Shown in pieces: positions 27,084-37,100 of a stretch of 64,000 nucleotides of DNA. Below the pieces are notes generated by a model, which had not been told where the DNA came from, searched no databases, and saw only the letters and a program-made list of their open reading frames with translations. Made by a program: the position numbers and the translations under genes. Origin of the DNA: Comamonas sp. GB3 AK4-5 (GTDB lineage Bacteria; Pseudomonadota; Gammaproteobacteria; Burkholderiales; Burkholderiaceae_C). The stretch is taken from contig NZ_CP166730.1 of assembly GCF_041320665.1 (NCBI RefSeq), positions 4,464,001-4,528,000 on the forward strand, read 5' to 3'. Every line of letters begins with the position of its first letter. Positions within the stretch are counted from its first letter, which is position 1.

Positions 27084-28322
27084 ATGAAGATTTACATGGT
27101 GGGCGGCGCGGTGCGCGACCGTCTTTTAGGGCGTGCGGTGCATGACACCGACTGGGTGGTGGTAGGTGCCACGCCCGAGCAAATGACGGCCCAGGGCTAT
27201 ATGCCCGTGGGCAAGGATTTCCCAGTGTTCCTCCACCCCCAAACGCATGAGGAATACGCGCTGGCCCGCACCGAGCGCAAGAGTGGCATGGGATATCGCG
27301 GCTTTGTGGTGCATACCTCGCCCGATGTGACGCTGGAAGAAGACCTGGCGCGGCGCGACCTCACTATCAACGCCATAGCTGCACCCGCAGACTGGGCAAG
27401 CGCTGCAGCCGTTTTTGACCCCTATAACGGCCAGGCCGATCTGCAGGCCAAGGTGCTGCGCCATGTGACCGACGCCTTTCGCGAAGACCCGGTGCGCATT
27501 CTGCGCGTGGCCCGCTTTGCAGCGCGCTTCACCGACTTCACCTTGGCCCCCGAAACCCTGGAGCTGATGCGGGAGATAGTGGCAGCCGGCGAGGTCGACC
27601 ACCTGGTGCCCGAGCGCGTGTGGCAGGAAATCAGCCGCGGGCTGATGGAGGAAAAGCCCTCGCGCATGTTCGAGCTGCTGCGCGCCTGCGGCGCCTTGCA
27701 GGTGCTGCTGCCCGAGCTGGACCGCCTCTGGGGCGTGCCCCAGCGCGCCGAATACCACCCTGAGGTGGACACCGGCGTGCACGCCATGCTGGTGCTGGAC
27801 ATGGCGGCCCAGCTGCAAGCCCCGCTGACCGTGCGCTTTGCCTGCCTGTGCCATGACTTTGGCAAGGGCACGACGCCGGCCGATATGCTGCCGCGCCATA
27901 TCGGCCACGAGCAGCGCAGCGCCCGCTTGCTGCAGACCGTGTGCGAACGCTGGCGCGTACCCACTGACAGCAAGGAGCTGGCCGATGTGGTGGCGCGCGA
28001 GCACGGCAACATCCACCGCAGTGGCGAGCTGAATGCCGCCGCCGTGCTGCGCCTGCTGGAGCGCTGCGACGCCATCCGCAAACCCGCGCGCTTTGCCCAG
28101 GCCCTGCTCGCCTGCGAATGCGATGCGCGCGGCCGCACCGGTTTTGAAAACACGCCCTACCCCCAGCGCCCACGCCTGCTGGCCGCGCTACAAGCCGCCC
28201 TGGCCGTGGAAACCGCCCCCGTCGCCCAGGCCGCCGCAGCCCAAGGGCTTAAGGGCAAGGCCATTGGCGACGCCGTGAGCAAAGCGCGTGAACAAGCGAT
28301 TGCGAACTGGATGGCAGGCTGA
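27084..28322 (+). CDS. cca: multifunctional CCA tRNA nucleotidyltransferase
   Basis: This 412-residue enzyme adds or repairs the 3' CCA of tRNAs. The class II signature GGAVRD (7-12) is followed by the metal-binding D21 and D23 (HDTDWVVVG) and [10 protein letters not shown]. The C-terminal HD phosphohydrolase domain (HDFGKG near 255) marks the multifunctional type with phosphatase/phosphodiesterase activity. The length equals the E. coli enzyme. ATG 27084 is chosen over a longer frame because the family N-terminus begins there. It converges with the TpsA gene, 35 bp away. Confidence 0.96.
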   Translation: MKIYMVGGAVRDRLLGRAVHDTDWVVVGATPEQMTAQGYMPVGKDFPVFLHPQTHEEYALARTERKSGMGYRGFVVHTSPDVTLEEDLARRDLTINAIAAPADWASAAAVFDPYNGQADLQAKVLRHVTDAFREDPVRILRVARFAARFTDFTLAPETLELMREIVAAGEVDHLVPERVWQEISRGLMEEKPSRMFELLRACGALQVLLPELDRLWGVPQRAEYHPEVDTGVHAMLVLDMAAQLQAPLTVRFACLCHDFGKGTTPADMLPRHIGHEQRSARLLQTVCERWRVPTDSKELADVVAREHGNIHRSGELNAAAVLRLLERCDAIRKPARFAQALLACECDARGRTGFENTPYPQRPRLLAALQAALAVETAPVAQAAAAQGLKGKAIGDAVSKAREQAIANWMAG

Positions 28323-28357
28323 GCAACGCCGACCTGCCAACCAATCAGCCAGGCCCC

Positions 28358-31300
28358 TCACTCCCCTTCCTGCACGCGGATAAAGCCCGGCGCCAGCGTC
28401 AGATTCGGCACGCCGCCCGCCACGGACAGGCTGCCGCCAGCCTGCGGCAAGACCGGGGACATGACGCTCAACCAGGATTGGCTATCAGACGCAACGCTTT
28501 CATGCCGGCTCTGTGCCAGCCAGATGGCGCCGCCTGACGGAACGTCGATGACAGGGCTGCCCGGTGGTGGCACAGGGCTTGCCGCCACCGTCAGCTGGCC
28601 TTTTTCGTAGGTAATGGCGTAGTTGCCGGCATCAAAGCCACCGCTGCCGCTGGCACCGCTGGCGTGGATGTCGTAACGACCCACCGCCGCGCCAGCCGGT
28701 GTGCCGGGGCTACTCAGTTGCACGCTGCCCACGGTCTCGCCAGAGACCAAGCCTGTGCCCACGGTAAAGCCGGTGCTGCTGCCCAGCGCCAGCACCTCGC
28801 CCTGGGTTTTGCGGGCATCGCCAGCGCTAATCGTCAGCGCCGCCTTATCAATGGTGCTGCCGGTATTGGCCACATAGCTCACGTCGTAGTTGCCGCCGTT
28901 GTTGCCATCATTCACCGCCATGCCGCTGACGTTCACGGTCTTGTTCGCGCCTGCGTTCTTGTCGGTATAGGCAAAGCTGCCGCCAGACAGCGCATCGCTA
29001 CCGAACAACTGCCCAACGATCACCTTGGCTGCACCGCCCGCCACGCTGGTCGTGCCGTCGTACGTTTTGCTCACCGCATCGGTGCTGATGGTGATGGCTG
29101 CCCTGTCGATGTCTGCCTGCAGGCCCGTGGGCTGGCTGACGGTGTAGTTGCCCGCATCGTCGCCGCCCAAGGTGATGCCGCTGACGGTGACGGTTTTGCC
29201 GGTGCCCGCGTTCTTGTTGGCAAACGCACCGTTCTGGCCGCTGAAGGTTACGGTGTCAGTCCCCAGCACACCGCTCAGGCTGCCGCCGCTCAAGGTGGCT
29301 GTGGTGCCGCCGTCGTAGGCTTTGTTGTCCGCCGTCATGCCGGTGACGGTCAAGGCCTTGGCGGTGATGTTGGCCGTCAAACCCGTGGGCTGAGTGACGG
29401 TGTAGTTGCCCGCATCGTCGCCGCCCAAGGTGATGCCGCTGACGGTGACGGTTTTGCCGGTGCCCGCGTTCTTGTTGGCAAACGCACCGTTCTGGCCGCT
29501 GAAGGTTACGGCGTCAGTCCCCAGTACACCGCTCAGGCTGCCGCCGCTCAAGGTGGCTGTGGTGCCGCCGTCGTAGGTTTTGTTGGCGGCCGTCATGCCG
29601 GTGACGGTCAAGGCCTTGGCGGTGATGTTGGCCGTCAAACCCGTGGGCTGAGTGACGGTGTAGTTGCCCGCATCGTCGCCGCCCAAGGTGATGCTGCTGA
29701 CGGTGACAGTTTTTCCGATGCCCGCGTTCTTGTTGGCAAACGCACCGTTCTGGCCGCTTAAGGTTACGGTGTCAGTCCCCAGCACACCGCTCAGGCTGCC
29801 GCCGCTCAAGGTGGCTGTGGTGCCGCCGTCGTAGGCTTTGTTGTCCGCCGTCATGCCGGTGACGGTCAAGGCCTTGGCGGTGATGTTGGCCGTCAAATCC
29901 GTGGGCTGAGTGACGGTGTAGTTGCCCGCATCGTCGCCGCCCAAGGTGATGCTGCTGACGGTGACAGTTTTGCCGATGCCCGCGTTCTTGTTGGCAAACG
30001 CACCGTTCTGGCCGCTTAAGGTTACGGCGTCAGTCCCCAGTACACCGCTCAGGCTGCCGCCGCTCAAGGTGGCTGTGGTGCCGCCGTCGTAGGCTTTGTT
30101 GTCCGCCGTCATGCCGGTGACGGTCAAGGCCTTGGCGGTGATGTTGGCCGTCAAACCCGTGGGCTGAGTGACGGTGTAGTTGCCCGCATCGTCGCCGCCC
30201 AAGGTGATGCTGCTGACGGTGACAGTTTTGCCGATGCCCGCGTTCTTGTTGGCAAACGCACCGTTCTGGCCGCTTAAGGTTACGGTGTCAGTCCCCAGCA
30301 CACCGCTCAGGCTGCCGCCGCTCAAGGTGGCTGTGGTGGTGCCGTCGTAGGCTTTGTTGTCCGCCGTCATGCCGGTGACTGTGATGGCTTTTTGGACAAT
30401 GGTCAGCGCCGCATTGGTCGTGGCGTAGCTGATGTCATAGCCTTGCTGGCCGGAATACAGGTTTTTGCTCAGCGTCAAGCCGCCGCCTGCCGTGCTGTAG
30501 TCGCCCGCGTTTTTGCTGTTGGTGGCGTAGTCCAGGCTGCCGTTCAGCGTTGCACCAGTCACGTTGGTGGTGTAAGTGGCCGTGCCGCTGGCGGCTGTAC
30601 CGTCGTAGGTTTTTCCAGTTTGCGAGGCATCTGCCGTCACCGTGATCTGCTTCAAAAAGCCGCGCAGCAGTGGGCCACTTTGGCCTTCGTAAATGCGCCA
30701 GATAGTGGCCTCGCCGCCGTTGGCGGAAAGGTCCCAGCCTGCAAAAGTGCTGGCCTGCTTGAGTTCTTCGGCGGTTTTGCCAGTGCCGCCTTTGCTCTCG
30801 CTGATCAAACTGCTGTTCCAAAAGCTGTTGGTCGCGGTGCTGCTGAACTGCCCAGTGGTGGAAAACGCCCCCGTCAGCCCCCCTGCATAGATGTAACCAC
30901 TTGTGCTCTCTGCGCTGACAGTGGTGCTGACGTAACTTTGGTCAATATCGCCTCCGCCCATCGCCCCCACCAAGCCACCAGCTTCGCTGAACTGGCTGCC
31001 ACCTTGTGCTTGGACCGTGCCGCCGCTGACATAGTTGTGCGTAATGTTTGGCCTGCCTGTGGCAGCAATGCCAGAAGAGCGGCCCAGCAAGCCGCCTGCA
31101 TAGCTGCTAGTGCCGCCCGATGCCGTCACGTTGGCGTTGCTGACATAGCTTTGGATAATGGTTGTGTTACCCCAAACAGACCCCACCAGCGCTCCTGCCC
31201 GGTTGATATCCGCCCCGCTGGCCGATACCGTGGCATTTATTAAGCCGACTTGCTCAATCCATGCATCCCTGGTAGTGCCAAACAACCCCGCATCGCTATA

Positions 31301-34045
31301 AGTCTCCCCGTTGCCCGCGGTGAAGTTGGGACTGGTGACCTTCACTACCAGATCGCCAATGGTGTGCCCCTGGCCTTTGAAGACGCCCATAAAGCGATCG
31401 GTATTTCCATCGCCAATCGGCCGCCACCCCAGGCCGCCATTGGCTGTGGCGCTGGCAAAATCAGAGTAGCCCACGCTGTTCTTATTCAAGTCGGCATTTA
31501 GCTGGTAATACCCGGCCAGCGTGTCCGCGCCGTGGTTGATGTTCTGCAACTGCTGCCAGTCGGTAATGCTGTAGGCATCGCCCACTGTGCCCATGCCGCC
31601 CGCGAACAGAGTGATGCCCTGCACATCCTGCGTGCGGGTCATGCCTGCCAGCGAGGGCAGGCGGGCCATTTCATAGCCTGCCACCGTGCTGCCACGGCCT
31701 GTCAAATTCAGATTCCAGACGCTGCTGTCCCAGTTGCTGTAGAGGTTGGCGTCGGCCAGCTCTGCCGCCATTTTGCCCAGGCCGCCTGCGCTGTTGGATC
31801 GACCGGTGGTGGTAATACTCCAAAAACTCTCGGTAATGCTGCCGCCGCCCCTTTTGTCACCTACCAGCCCGCCCACAGAAGACCGAGTGCCCGTGACAGC
31901 CCCCGTGGCATAGGCATGGCTGATGCTGGCGCTGGCGCTGTCCCAAAAGCCGCTGTTTTCGCCTACCAGCCCGCCCACATAGTCAGCGCCTGTGACAGCC
32001 CCCGTGGCATAGGCATGGCTGATGCTGGCGCTGGCGCTGTCCCAGGCGCTGCTGTTGGAGCCCACCAGCCCGCCCACATAGTTAGCGCCTGTGACAGCCC
32101 CCGTGGCATAGGCATGGCTGATGCTGGCGCTGGCGTTGTTCCGGGAGCTGCTGTTTTCGCCCACCAGCCCACCCACATAGTTAGCGCCTGTGACAGCCCC
32201 CGTGGCATAGGCATGGCTGATGCTGGCGCTGGCGTTGTTCCAGGAGCTGCTGTTTTTTCCCACCAGCCCGCCCACATATTTAGCACCTGTGACAGCCCCC
32301 GTGGCATAGGCATGGCTGATGCTGGCGTTGGCGCTGTAGCCCACCAGTCCGCCCACATAGTCTTTCCCCGTCACGCTGCCGCCCTCCAACCCCACATTGC
32401 GCAGCGTGGCAGCGTCGGTTGCACGAAACAGGCCTACCCTATCCTGGTCGGGCCGGTTGATAGTCAGGTCGCTGACGGTGTGGCCCAGACCGTCAAAGAC
32501 GCCGGTGAATGCAGAGGCGGGGCTGCTGCCAATAGGCACAAAGTCCGTCACGCCGCTGGCGTCAATGTCGCCGCCCAGCACGTGTTTGCCAGACAGGTTG
32601 CCGTTCATGGCCTGCAAAGCCGCCGCATCCTTGATGACGGTGTAGCCGCTGCCGTTGATGTCCAGCAGGCCCGTGCCCGATTGTGCAAAGTTCACCTTGC
32701 CCGCAAAGCCGCCGTTTGCGCCAAAGCTGGCGTTGATGTTGCCCTGCGTGCCGTAGTTCAGCGCCAGCGTGCCCATGCCGTTGACGCTGATGGCAGCATT
32801 CAGGTTGATGTTGCGGTCGGCGTTGAGCGTGAGCTTGTTTTGCGTGTATGTGATGGCGGCATTGACGTGGATGTCGCCAGGGTCGCTGCCGTTGTTGGCG
32901 TCACTTTCACCAGGGTTGGTGTGGCCGTTGCTGGTGGAGACGGTCACATTACCGGTGCCCAGCGCAGCTTCAATGGCCTGCGCCTTGCTGGCGTCGATGG
33001 TGATGTCCACCGGGTCAATCAGCCATTGGCCGCCATGGGTGTTGACCTTCAGGTCTTTGTCGATGCTGACCGTGGCCGCGCTGGTGTCGACGAACTTGGC
33101 TTCAAGCTGGCCCGCTGCTTTGGTCTCGCCGTGGCGCATGTCGGCAATCAGCAGGATTTTTCCGTCCTTGGCCTGCAAGCTGTTCGCTTGAATCGTGCCG
33201 GTGTTGGCCACCACGCTGGCCGACAGCGCATCGGCGGCCTTGCCGGTCATGATGACCTGGCCGCCGTCAGCGACGATGAGCTGTTTGTTCTCGATCAAGG
33301 TGCGCACGGTGGCGGGATCGACCTGCACATTGAGCAGGCCGTTGGCCCCGGCTTGCAAGGTGATCTGGTCGCCTGCGGCCATGGCTACGGTGCCGAGCTG
33401 GGCGCGGATGATGCGGTCGTTGCGGACGGTGGGGGCTAGCAGGGCGACATACCCGCCGTCCTTGGCCGTGAGTTCGCCCTGATTGACGATGCTGCCGGTG
33501 GCGCCGTTGCGGGTGAAGCGGTAGTTGCCGTTGTTGAAGTCGGCGTTGGTGATGTTCAGCGTGGATGCGACCAAGCCGCCCACATCGACCTTGCTGCCCT
33601 GGCCGAAGACCACGCCGTTGGGGTTGATGAGCCAGACCTGGCCGTTGGCGTTGAGCTGCCCATGAATCTGGCTGGCATCGCCCGCCGTGACACGGTTGAG
33701 CGCTACGGCATTGGCATTGGGCTGGACGAAGGTGACGCCTGCGTTTTTGCCGATGTCAAAGCTGGTCCAGTCGATGATGGCTTTTGGGCTGCTCTGGTTC
33801 ACCGTCATCTGGCTGCCGGACTGGCCGATGCTGGCGTTGCCGGAGACGACCTGGCCGCCCGTGGGCAAGGCGTTGGCCGCTGGCGGCGCTGCCCAGGTGG
33901 GCAGGGCAAAGGCGGCTGCCAGCAGGACGGCAGCGGGGGCCAGGGCTTTGCCAGCTTTGGATTTGCCTCGGCCCTTGGCGCATTCAGGGGCGGGGACGTA
34001 ACGTTGGGCTTCTTGGTTCCAGACCAGGCGGTAGCTGTGGTTCAT
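28358..34045 (-). CDS. TpsA1: giant two-partner secretion exoprotein with GLUG and YDG repeats
   Basis: The protein has 1895 residues. An ESPR-type extended signal (MNHSYRLVWNQEAQRYV, cleavage near TWAAPP) is followed by a filamentous-haemagglutinin N-terminal secretion domain (about 50-310, with NPNGVVFGQGSKVDVGGLVA). Next come a GLUG-rich beta-helix region (about 480-1130), then five YDG repeats of 86 residues (about 1218-1648) and related domains to the C-terminus. It is predicted to be secreted as a long beta-helical adhesin. The partner transporter is TpsB at 38443-40185. The first ~335 residues are nearly identical to TpsA2. Confidence 0.93.
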   Translation of the reverse strand: MNHSYRLVWNQEAQRYVPAPECAKGRGKSKAGKALAPAAVLLAAAFALPTWAAPPAANALPTGGQVVSGNASIGQSGSQMTVNQSSPKAIIDWTSFDIGKNAGVTFVQPNANAVALNRVTAGDASQIHGQLNANGQVWLINPNGVVFGQGSKVDVGGLVASTLNITNADFNNGNYRFTRNGATGSIVNQGELTAKDGGYVALLAPTVRNDRIIRAQLGTVAMAAGDQITLQAGANGLLNVQVDPATVRTLIENKQLIVADGGQVIMTGKAADALSASVVANTGTIQANSLQAKDGKILLIADMRHGETKAAGQLEAKFVDTSAATVSIDKDLKVNTHGGQWLIDPVDITIDASKAQAIEAALGTGNVTVSTSNGHTNPGESDANNGSDPGDIHVNAAITYTQNKLTLNADRNINLNAAISVNGMGTLALNYGTQGNINASFGANGGFAGKVNFAQSGTGLLDINGSGYTVIKDAAALQAMNGNLSGKHVLGGDIDASGVTDFVPIGSSPASAFTGVFDGLGHTVSDLTINRPDQDRVGLFRATDAATLRNVGLEGGSVTGKDYVGGLVGYSANASISHAYATGAVTGAKYVGGLVGKNSSSWNNASASISHAYATGAVTGANYVGGLVGENSSSRNNASASISHAYATGAVTGANYVGGLVGSNSSAWDSASASISHAYATGAVTGADYVGGLVGENSGFWDSASASISHAYATGAVTGTRSSVGGLVGDKRGGGSITESFWSITTTGRSNSAGGLGKMAAELADANLYSNWDSSVWNLNLTGRGSTVAGYEMARLPSLAGMTRTQDVQGITLFAGGMGTVGDAYSITDWQQLQNINHGADTLAGYYQLNADLNKNSVGYSDFASATANGGLGWRPIGDGNTDRFMGVFKGQGHTIGDLVVKVTSPNFTAGNGETYSDAGLFGTTRDAWIEQVGLINATVSASGADINRAGALVGSVWGNTTIIQSYVSNANVTASGGTSSYAGGLLGRSSGIAATGRPNITHNYVSGGTVQAQGGSQFSEAGGLVGAMGGGDIDQSYVSTTVSAESTSGYIYAGGLTGAFSTTGQFSSTATNSFWNSSLISESKGGTGKTAEELKQASTFAGWDLSANGGEATIWRIYEGQSGPLLRGFLKQITVTADASQTGKTYDGTAASGTATYTTNVTGATLNGSLDYATNSKNAGDYSTAGGGLTLSKNLYSGQQGYDISYATTNAALTIVQKAITVTGMTADNKAYDGTTTATLSGGSLSGVLGTDTVTLSGQNGAFANKNAGIGKTVTVSSITLGGDDAGNYTVTQPTGLTANITAKALTVTGMTADNKAYDGGTTATLSGGSLSGVLGTDAVTLSGQNGAFANKNAGIGKTVTVSSITLGGDDAGNYTVTQPTDLTANITAKALTVTGMTADNKAYDGGTTATLSGGSLSGVLGTDTVTLSGQNGAFANKNAGIGKTVTVSSITLGGDDAGNYTVTQPTGLTANITAKALTVTGMTAANKTYDGGTTATLSGGSLSGVLGTDAVTFSGQNGAFANKNAGTGKTVTVSGITLGGDDAGNYTVTQPTGLTANITAKALTVTGMTADNKAYDGGTTATLSGGSLSGVLGTDTVTFSGQNGAFANKNAGTGKTVTVSGITLGGDDAGNYTVSQPTGLQADIDRAAITISTDAVSKTYDGTTSVAGGAAKVIVGQLFGSDALSGGSFAYTDKNAGANKTVNVSGMAVNDGNNGGNYDVSYVANTGSTIDKAALTISAGDARKTQGEVLALGSSTGFTVGTGLVSGETVGSVQLSSPGTPAGAAVGRYDIHASGASGSGGFDAGNYAITYEKGQLTVAASPVPPPGSPVIDVPSGGAIWLAQSRHESVASDSQSWLSVMSPVLPQAGGSLSVAGGVPNLTLAPGFIRVQEGE
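29102..30391 (-). repeat. five tandem 258-bp YDG repeats inside TpsA1
   Basis: There are five in-frame copies of an 86-residue unit (start KALTVTGMTADNKAYDG, end GNYTVTQPTGLTANITA). They differ only at scattered positions (for example TDTVTL/TDAVTL/TDAVTF and GIGK/GTGK). The period is an exact multiple of three, so gain or loss of a unit keeps the frame. Such repeats commonly vary in number between strains and are hard to assemble from short reads. Confidence 0.9.
31870..32340 (-). repeat. 99-bp GLUG-type repeats inside TpsA1
   Basis: There are four full 33-residue units plus partial flanking ones, each with ATGAVTGA.YVGGLVG and SASISHAY. Spacing between identical landmarks is exactly 99 bp. 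They encode one coil set each of a predicted beta-helix. Confidence 0.85.
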
Positions 34046-34144
34046 GGCGGGCTTTCTTAAATTGCTTTGTTTTTAATAGCTGTAGCCGCTTGCATACCAA
34101 ACGGTTACAGCAGTTTTATTAATTTTTTGGCGAAGGCCACTGCC
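34046..34144. repeat. intergenic repeat remnant between the two tpsA genes
   Basis: This AT-rich 99-bp spacer, read on the minus strand, contains a degenerate inverted pair around AAGCGGCTACAGCTATT. It resembles the short AGCGCT-centred intergenic repeats found elsewhere in this window (38340-38440, 45100-45190). Confidence 0.3.
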
Positions 34145-37100
34145 TCACTGCACCTCGGGCACGCGGATGTAGCCAGGCTCCAGCTCCAGGAAGGGCACGC
34201 CGCCGGCCGGCTGGCCTGCGGGCAGGGTGGCGAAGGCCGGTGCACCAGCCAGCAGCTGCGGGTGCTGGGCGTGCCAGATGTTGCCGCCCTCGGGGACGCC
34301 AGGGGTGACGGTGAGCGTGCCGGCCTCGTAAGTGAGGTCGTAGTTGCTTGCGTCAAAACCCCAGCCGCCCTGGGCGTTGCTGGCCAGGATGCCGTGCTTG
34401 CCCACCTTGGCGTCGGCCCGGGTGCCGTCGCTGGCCAGGGTGACGCTGGCGATGCGCTCACCGCCCTGCAGGCCGGTGGCGGTAAAGCCGGTGCTGCCGT
34501 TGAGCGAGCCCGTCATGCCCTGGAGCTTGCTGGCGTCATTGACGGTGATGGTCAGCCCGGCCCGGTCGATGGTGGCCGTGTGGGTGCTGCTATCGACCCG
34601 GTAGTTGCTGGCCAGGCCGGCGTTGGGCCCGCTGCCATCGGCCAGGGTGTACTGGGCGGTGACAGTCTTTCCGACGCCGGCGTTCTTGGAATCAAAGTAG
34701 CCGCTGGCGCTGACGCCCAGGGTTTCGCCTGCCACCAGGCCGACGAGGCTGCCCGCCGTGACGCTGGCGTCGCGGCTGGCGTCGTAGGTTTTGTTGGCCA
34801 CGGTGGTGCCGCTGACGGTCAGCGTGGCCCGGTCGATGGTGTAGCTGCCGGCATAGCTGATGTCGTAGCCCTGCTGGCTGTCGGACCACAGGCCGCTGAC
34901 GCCTAGCGTGCCGCCTTGCACACGGTAGGTGCCGGCGTTCGCGCTGGTCGTGGTGAAGCGGGCCTGGCCCTGCAGGGCCGCGCCGGGAACATTGGGGGTG
35001 TAGCTGCCGACGCTCCCGCTGCGGATGGTGCCGTCGTAGGCCGTAACGCTGGTGAAGTCGCCGATATCGGCCGTCACCTGCGTCAGGAAGCCGCGCAGCA
35101 GCGGGCCGCTGTGACCGTCGTAGATACGCCAGACCTTGCCGGAGCCGCCGGCGTCGTCAATGTCCCAGCCGGCGTCGGCAAAGGTTTTCAGCTGCTGCAG
35201 CTCGGCGGTGGTCTTGCCAGTGACGGAAACGGTGGGGTCACCATGTCCCCCCCCTACCCCCGACATTCCGGGTTGCGTCTCGGTATTCCAGAAGCTGGCA
35301 GTGATGTCGTCGGAAGTAAAGCCCGCCAGAGCCCCTACGCTCGAACTCGTAGCAGAGGTCACCGTCCCGCTGGCATAGGTGTTGGCGATGCGGCCGTTGT
35401 TGAGGCCTATCAGCCCGCCGACGTAGCCGTCGCTCGCATGCACTGCACCAGTGGCGTAGGCATTGGTGATGCGGCTCGATTCAAAGCCTCGGCCCACCAG
35501 CCCGCCCACATCCTGGTAGCCCGACACAGAGGTCGTGGCATAGACATTGGTAATGACGCCGTTGTTCAGACCCGCCAGCGCACCGGTGAAGAGCCTACCG
35601 ACGATGCTGCCGCCCACCAGCCCGACGTTGCGCAGCGTGCCGGCGGACCAGCCAAACAGGCCCACATAGTTCTGCCCGCCGCGGTTGATGGTCAGGCCGC
35701 CGATGGTGTGGCCCTGGCCGTCGAAGGCGCCGGTGAACGGGCGCTTATCCACCCCAGATTCGCCGGTACCCACCGGGCTGAAACCCTGGCTGCTCCACAT
35801 GCCACTGGCGTTGCTGCCGGCAGTGGCGCTGGCATCGATGTGACTCGTCAGGCGGTAGCTGGCGCCCAGGTCGTAGGCCATCAGCTGCAGCTGGTGGGCG
35901 TTGCGGATGGTGGTGCTGTATTCGCTGGCCAGGAAGGGACGGGTCTGGCCCTCGATCATGATCCACTGCACGCCGGCGGCGTCGGCGGCCTGCCAGACAC
36001 CGGAGCCGGTGGTGGTTTCCGACCAGGTGCCGAGCTGGGCGTAGCTGGCGTGCTGGTAGCGGTTGGTGTCGTCGATGGCCGCGTTGTTGTTGATGTCCAG
36101 CGTGCCTCCATTCTCTGAAGCTCCCTCGCCCACACCTGCCTTTCCGGTGCTTGCGCGATCCCAATAGGTGTTGCGGATACGCACCGTGCCGCCATTGGCG
36201 TAGTTCAAGCCCACCAGGCCGCCGGTGATGGTCGTCCCCGAAACAGCCCCTGTAGCGTAGGCCTGTTCGATGTGGGTCACGCCATTAGAGCCAACCGTGT
36301 TGTAGCCCAGCAGCCCGCCTGCGTAGGCGCCACCCTGCACTCGGCCGGTGGCGTAGGCGTGGGTGATGCTGCTGGTCGCGCCTGCGCCGCCTGCGCTCAG
36401 GGTGCCAACCAGGCCGCCAGTGTGGCTGGGGCCTGTCACATTGCCCGTTGCATAGGCATGGCTGATGATGGCCGTGCCCCCATTGGCGGCGCTGGAGCCC
36501 ACCAACCCGCCGATGCTCGTGCCGTTGCCCGTGACGTTGCCCGTGGCGTAGGCGTTAGTGATGCGGGCCGTGCCACCGCTATGCGCTACGTTCCAGCCTA
36601 CCAAGGCGCCGACATCGTTACGGCCTGCCACACTTCCACCCACCAATCCCACGTTGCGCAGCGTGGAATTTTCGGCTCTGCCAAACAGGCCCACGTTGTC
36701 TAGGTCTGGGCGGTTGATGGTCAGCCCGCTGATGGTGTGACCCAAGCCGTCGAAAACGCCGCCGGACAAGCCCAAGGGGTTAAAGCCCGCACCACCGTTC
36801 CAACCCGCCGTGGCGCTGGCGTCAATGTGACCACCTAAAGCGAAATGGCTGGTGCCGGACATGCCTTGCAAGGCCGTCACGTCCTTGATGACGGTGTAGT
36901 TCGCGCCGTTGATGGCCAGCAGGTCGGTGCCGGTTTTCTCAAAATTCACCTGGCCCTTGACGTTCACGTTGGCGCTGCTGCCGTGGTTAAGTGCCAGCGT
37001 GCCTGCTCCATTCACGTTGATGTGCGCATTGACGTTGATGTCGCGGTCGGCACGGAGGGTCAGCTGGTTGGCGGTGTAGGTGATGTCGGCATTGACGTGG

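Noticed and set aside
29102..30391. Possible CRISPR-like array (regular direct repeats)
   Set aside because: The period is 258 bp with no short-repeat/spacer structure, and the units are coding and in frame within TpsA1.
31532..33439. Long plus-strand frames opposite the TpsA genes
   Set aside because: Repetitive shadows of the exoprotein repeats; no start context, no domain motifs.
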